Shown piece after piece: positions 5,784-6,144 of a DNA stretch of 6,144 nucleotides. Made by a program: the position numbers and the translations under genes. Every line of letters begins with the position of its first letter. Within the stretch, counting starts at the first letter, position 1. Below the pieces are notes generated by a model that was not told the origin of the DNA, made no database searches, and saw nothing but the letters and a program-made list of their open reading frames with translations. This DNA is from Chloroflexota bacterium. GTDB taxonomy: Bacteria; Chloroflexota; UBA4733. The stretch spans positions 1,042 to 7,185 of the forward strand of contig JAMCTA010000021.1 of NCBI GenBank assembly GCA_023381895.1, written 5' to 3'.

Positions 5784-5851
5784 CCGACGCCACCCGGTCC
5801 AACCCCGTCCAGCCCCAGCAGGACCGACGCCACCCGGTCCAACCCCGTCCA
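5784..5851. repeat. Two perfect 28-bp direct repeats at a 40-bp period
   Basis: Bases 5784-5811 and 5824-5851 are identical, starting CCGACGCCACCCGG and ending CCCCGTCCA, with a 12-base spacer (5812-5823). Each unit contains GTCCAACCCCGTCCA, itself built on a GTCCA-type submotif that continues into the spacer after the first copy. The minus strand has clustered GG/GGG/GGGG runs, so two-layer G-quadruplex formation is possible. The array directly abuts the hairpin at the end of the hydrolase gene and lies in the leader of the next gene. Two copies are too few and the spacer too short for a CRISPR; it looks like a minisatellite or intergenic repeat. Confidence 0.85.
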
Positions 5852-5891
5852 ATCTCATCATGACCAGCGCCACTTTCCCTCTCAGCGTCAT

Positions 5892-5928
5892 CCAAGGTAG
5901 GCACCGTATCGTTACCCCTTGGAAGGAG
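5892..5928 (+). promoter_or_regulatory. Ribosome-binding site of the membrane protein gene, partly in a possible leader hairpin
   Basis: GGAAGGAG (5921-5928) is a strong Shine-Dalgarno 9 bases before the GTG at 5938. The inverted pair CCAAGG (5892-5897) and CCTTGG (5917-5922) could form a 6-bp stem with a 19-base loop whose 3' arm covers the first two bases of this site. That would allow some translational control, but the stem is short and the pairing may be chance. Confidence 0.45.
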
Positions 5929-5937
5929 TTACGCCTC

Positions 5938-6144
5938 GTGACCACGGTAGTTACTCAACGAACGATGACAGCGTTGGTAAAGAAGCTCGTTCCGACGCCG
6001 CACTCCGAACCGTCCGTAGCCGGCAACGCTCGCCTGACCGCTATGACGGCGCTCGTCCTCTTCGTCCTGCTGGGGCTGGAGGGAGTGACGATCCTCGCGA
6101 TCCGCCACCTCCTCTCCTGGCACTTCTTCTTCGGCTTCATGCTC
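5938..6144 (+). CDS. Small integral membrane protein, N-terminal part (3' end outside window)
   Basis: A GTG at 5938 preceded by GGAAGGAG is the best start; the ATG at 5965 is the alternative but has no ribosome site at proper spacing. Sixty-nine codons are visible and the frame is still open at the window edge. The first 30 or so residues are polar and basic (TTVVTQRTMTALVKKLVPTP, then HSEPSVAG), hence probably cytoplasmic. Then comes a transmembrane helix, NARLTAMTALVLFVLLGLEG, followed by VTILAIRHLL and the beginning of a second hydrophobic helix, SWHFFFGFML. This arrangement (NARLTA, then LEGVTIL, then a conserved His at the start of helix 2) resembles a family of multi-pass membrane proteins common in Actinobacteria and Chloroflexota, with a layout like cytochrome b561-type four-helix proteins. 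The His could bind haem, but that is speculation without the rest of the protein. Confidence 0.75.
   Translation, partial: MTTVVTQRTMTALVKKLVPTPHSEPSVAGNARLTAMTALVLFVLLGLEGVTILAIRHLLSWHFFFGFML

Noticed and set aside
5784..5851. Mini CRISPR array
   Set aside because: Only two repeats, a 12-base spacer and no cas genes nearby.

Overview
The window is GC-rich and bacterial. It has no rRNA, tRNA, CRISPR array or intact transposase. A soil or thermophilic Chloroflexota of the Ktedonobacteria type is my best guess. The reasons are the Thr/Pro- and Ser/Thr-rich lipoprotein linkers, clear Shine-Dalgarno sites next to mostly GC-ending codons, and an apiosidase-like glycosidase beside a secreted-repeat lipoprotein. 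This assignment is inference; no marker gene is present.

Layout, left to right. (1) Bases 3-620 hold the C-terminal part of an SPFH/band 7 protein. It is followed after 4 bases by an unrecognised 173-residue protein (625-1146), probably in the same operon. (2) Bases 1147-1537 contain no gene I can support. (3) On the minus strand, 2470-1538 encodes a lipoprotein with a Thr/Pro-rich stalk and a beta-rich outer domain. Upstream on the same strand is a possible small unknown gene (2813-2589). (4) Bases 2852-3078 (+) are a broken VOC/PhnB-like gene. (5) Bases 3207-3833 (+) encode a lipoprotein of the COG4315 'secreted repeat' family. (6) Bases 4088-5767 (+) encode a cytoplasmic glycoside hydrolase with DUF5060, DUF4038 (apiosidase-like) and C-terminal beta domains. 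(7) The last 14 codons and the stop of that gene lie in a double-hairpin sequence that looks like a relic IS200/IS605-type end. A 28-bp direct repeat at a 40-bp period follows. (8) From 5938 (+), a membrane protein gene runs off the window.

The genes do not form one pathway. The window reads as a patchwork of small independent transcription units (an SPFH pair, two surface lipoproteins, a sugar hydrolase, a membrane protein), separated by decayed sequence and mobile-element debris. I see no convincing new multi-gene system. The most interesting site is the junction near 5726-5851, where the insertion-sequence-like end appears to have become the 3' end of the hydrolase gene.
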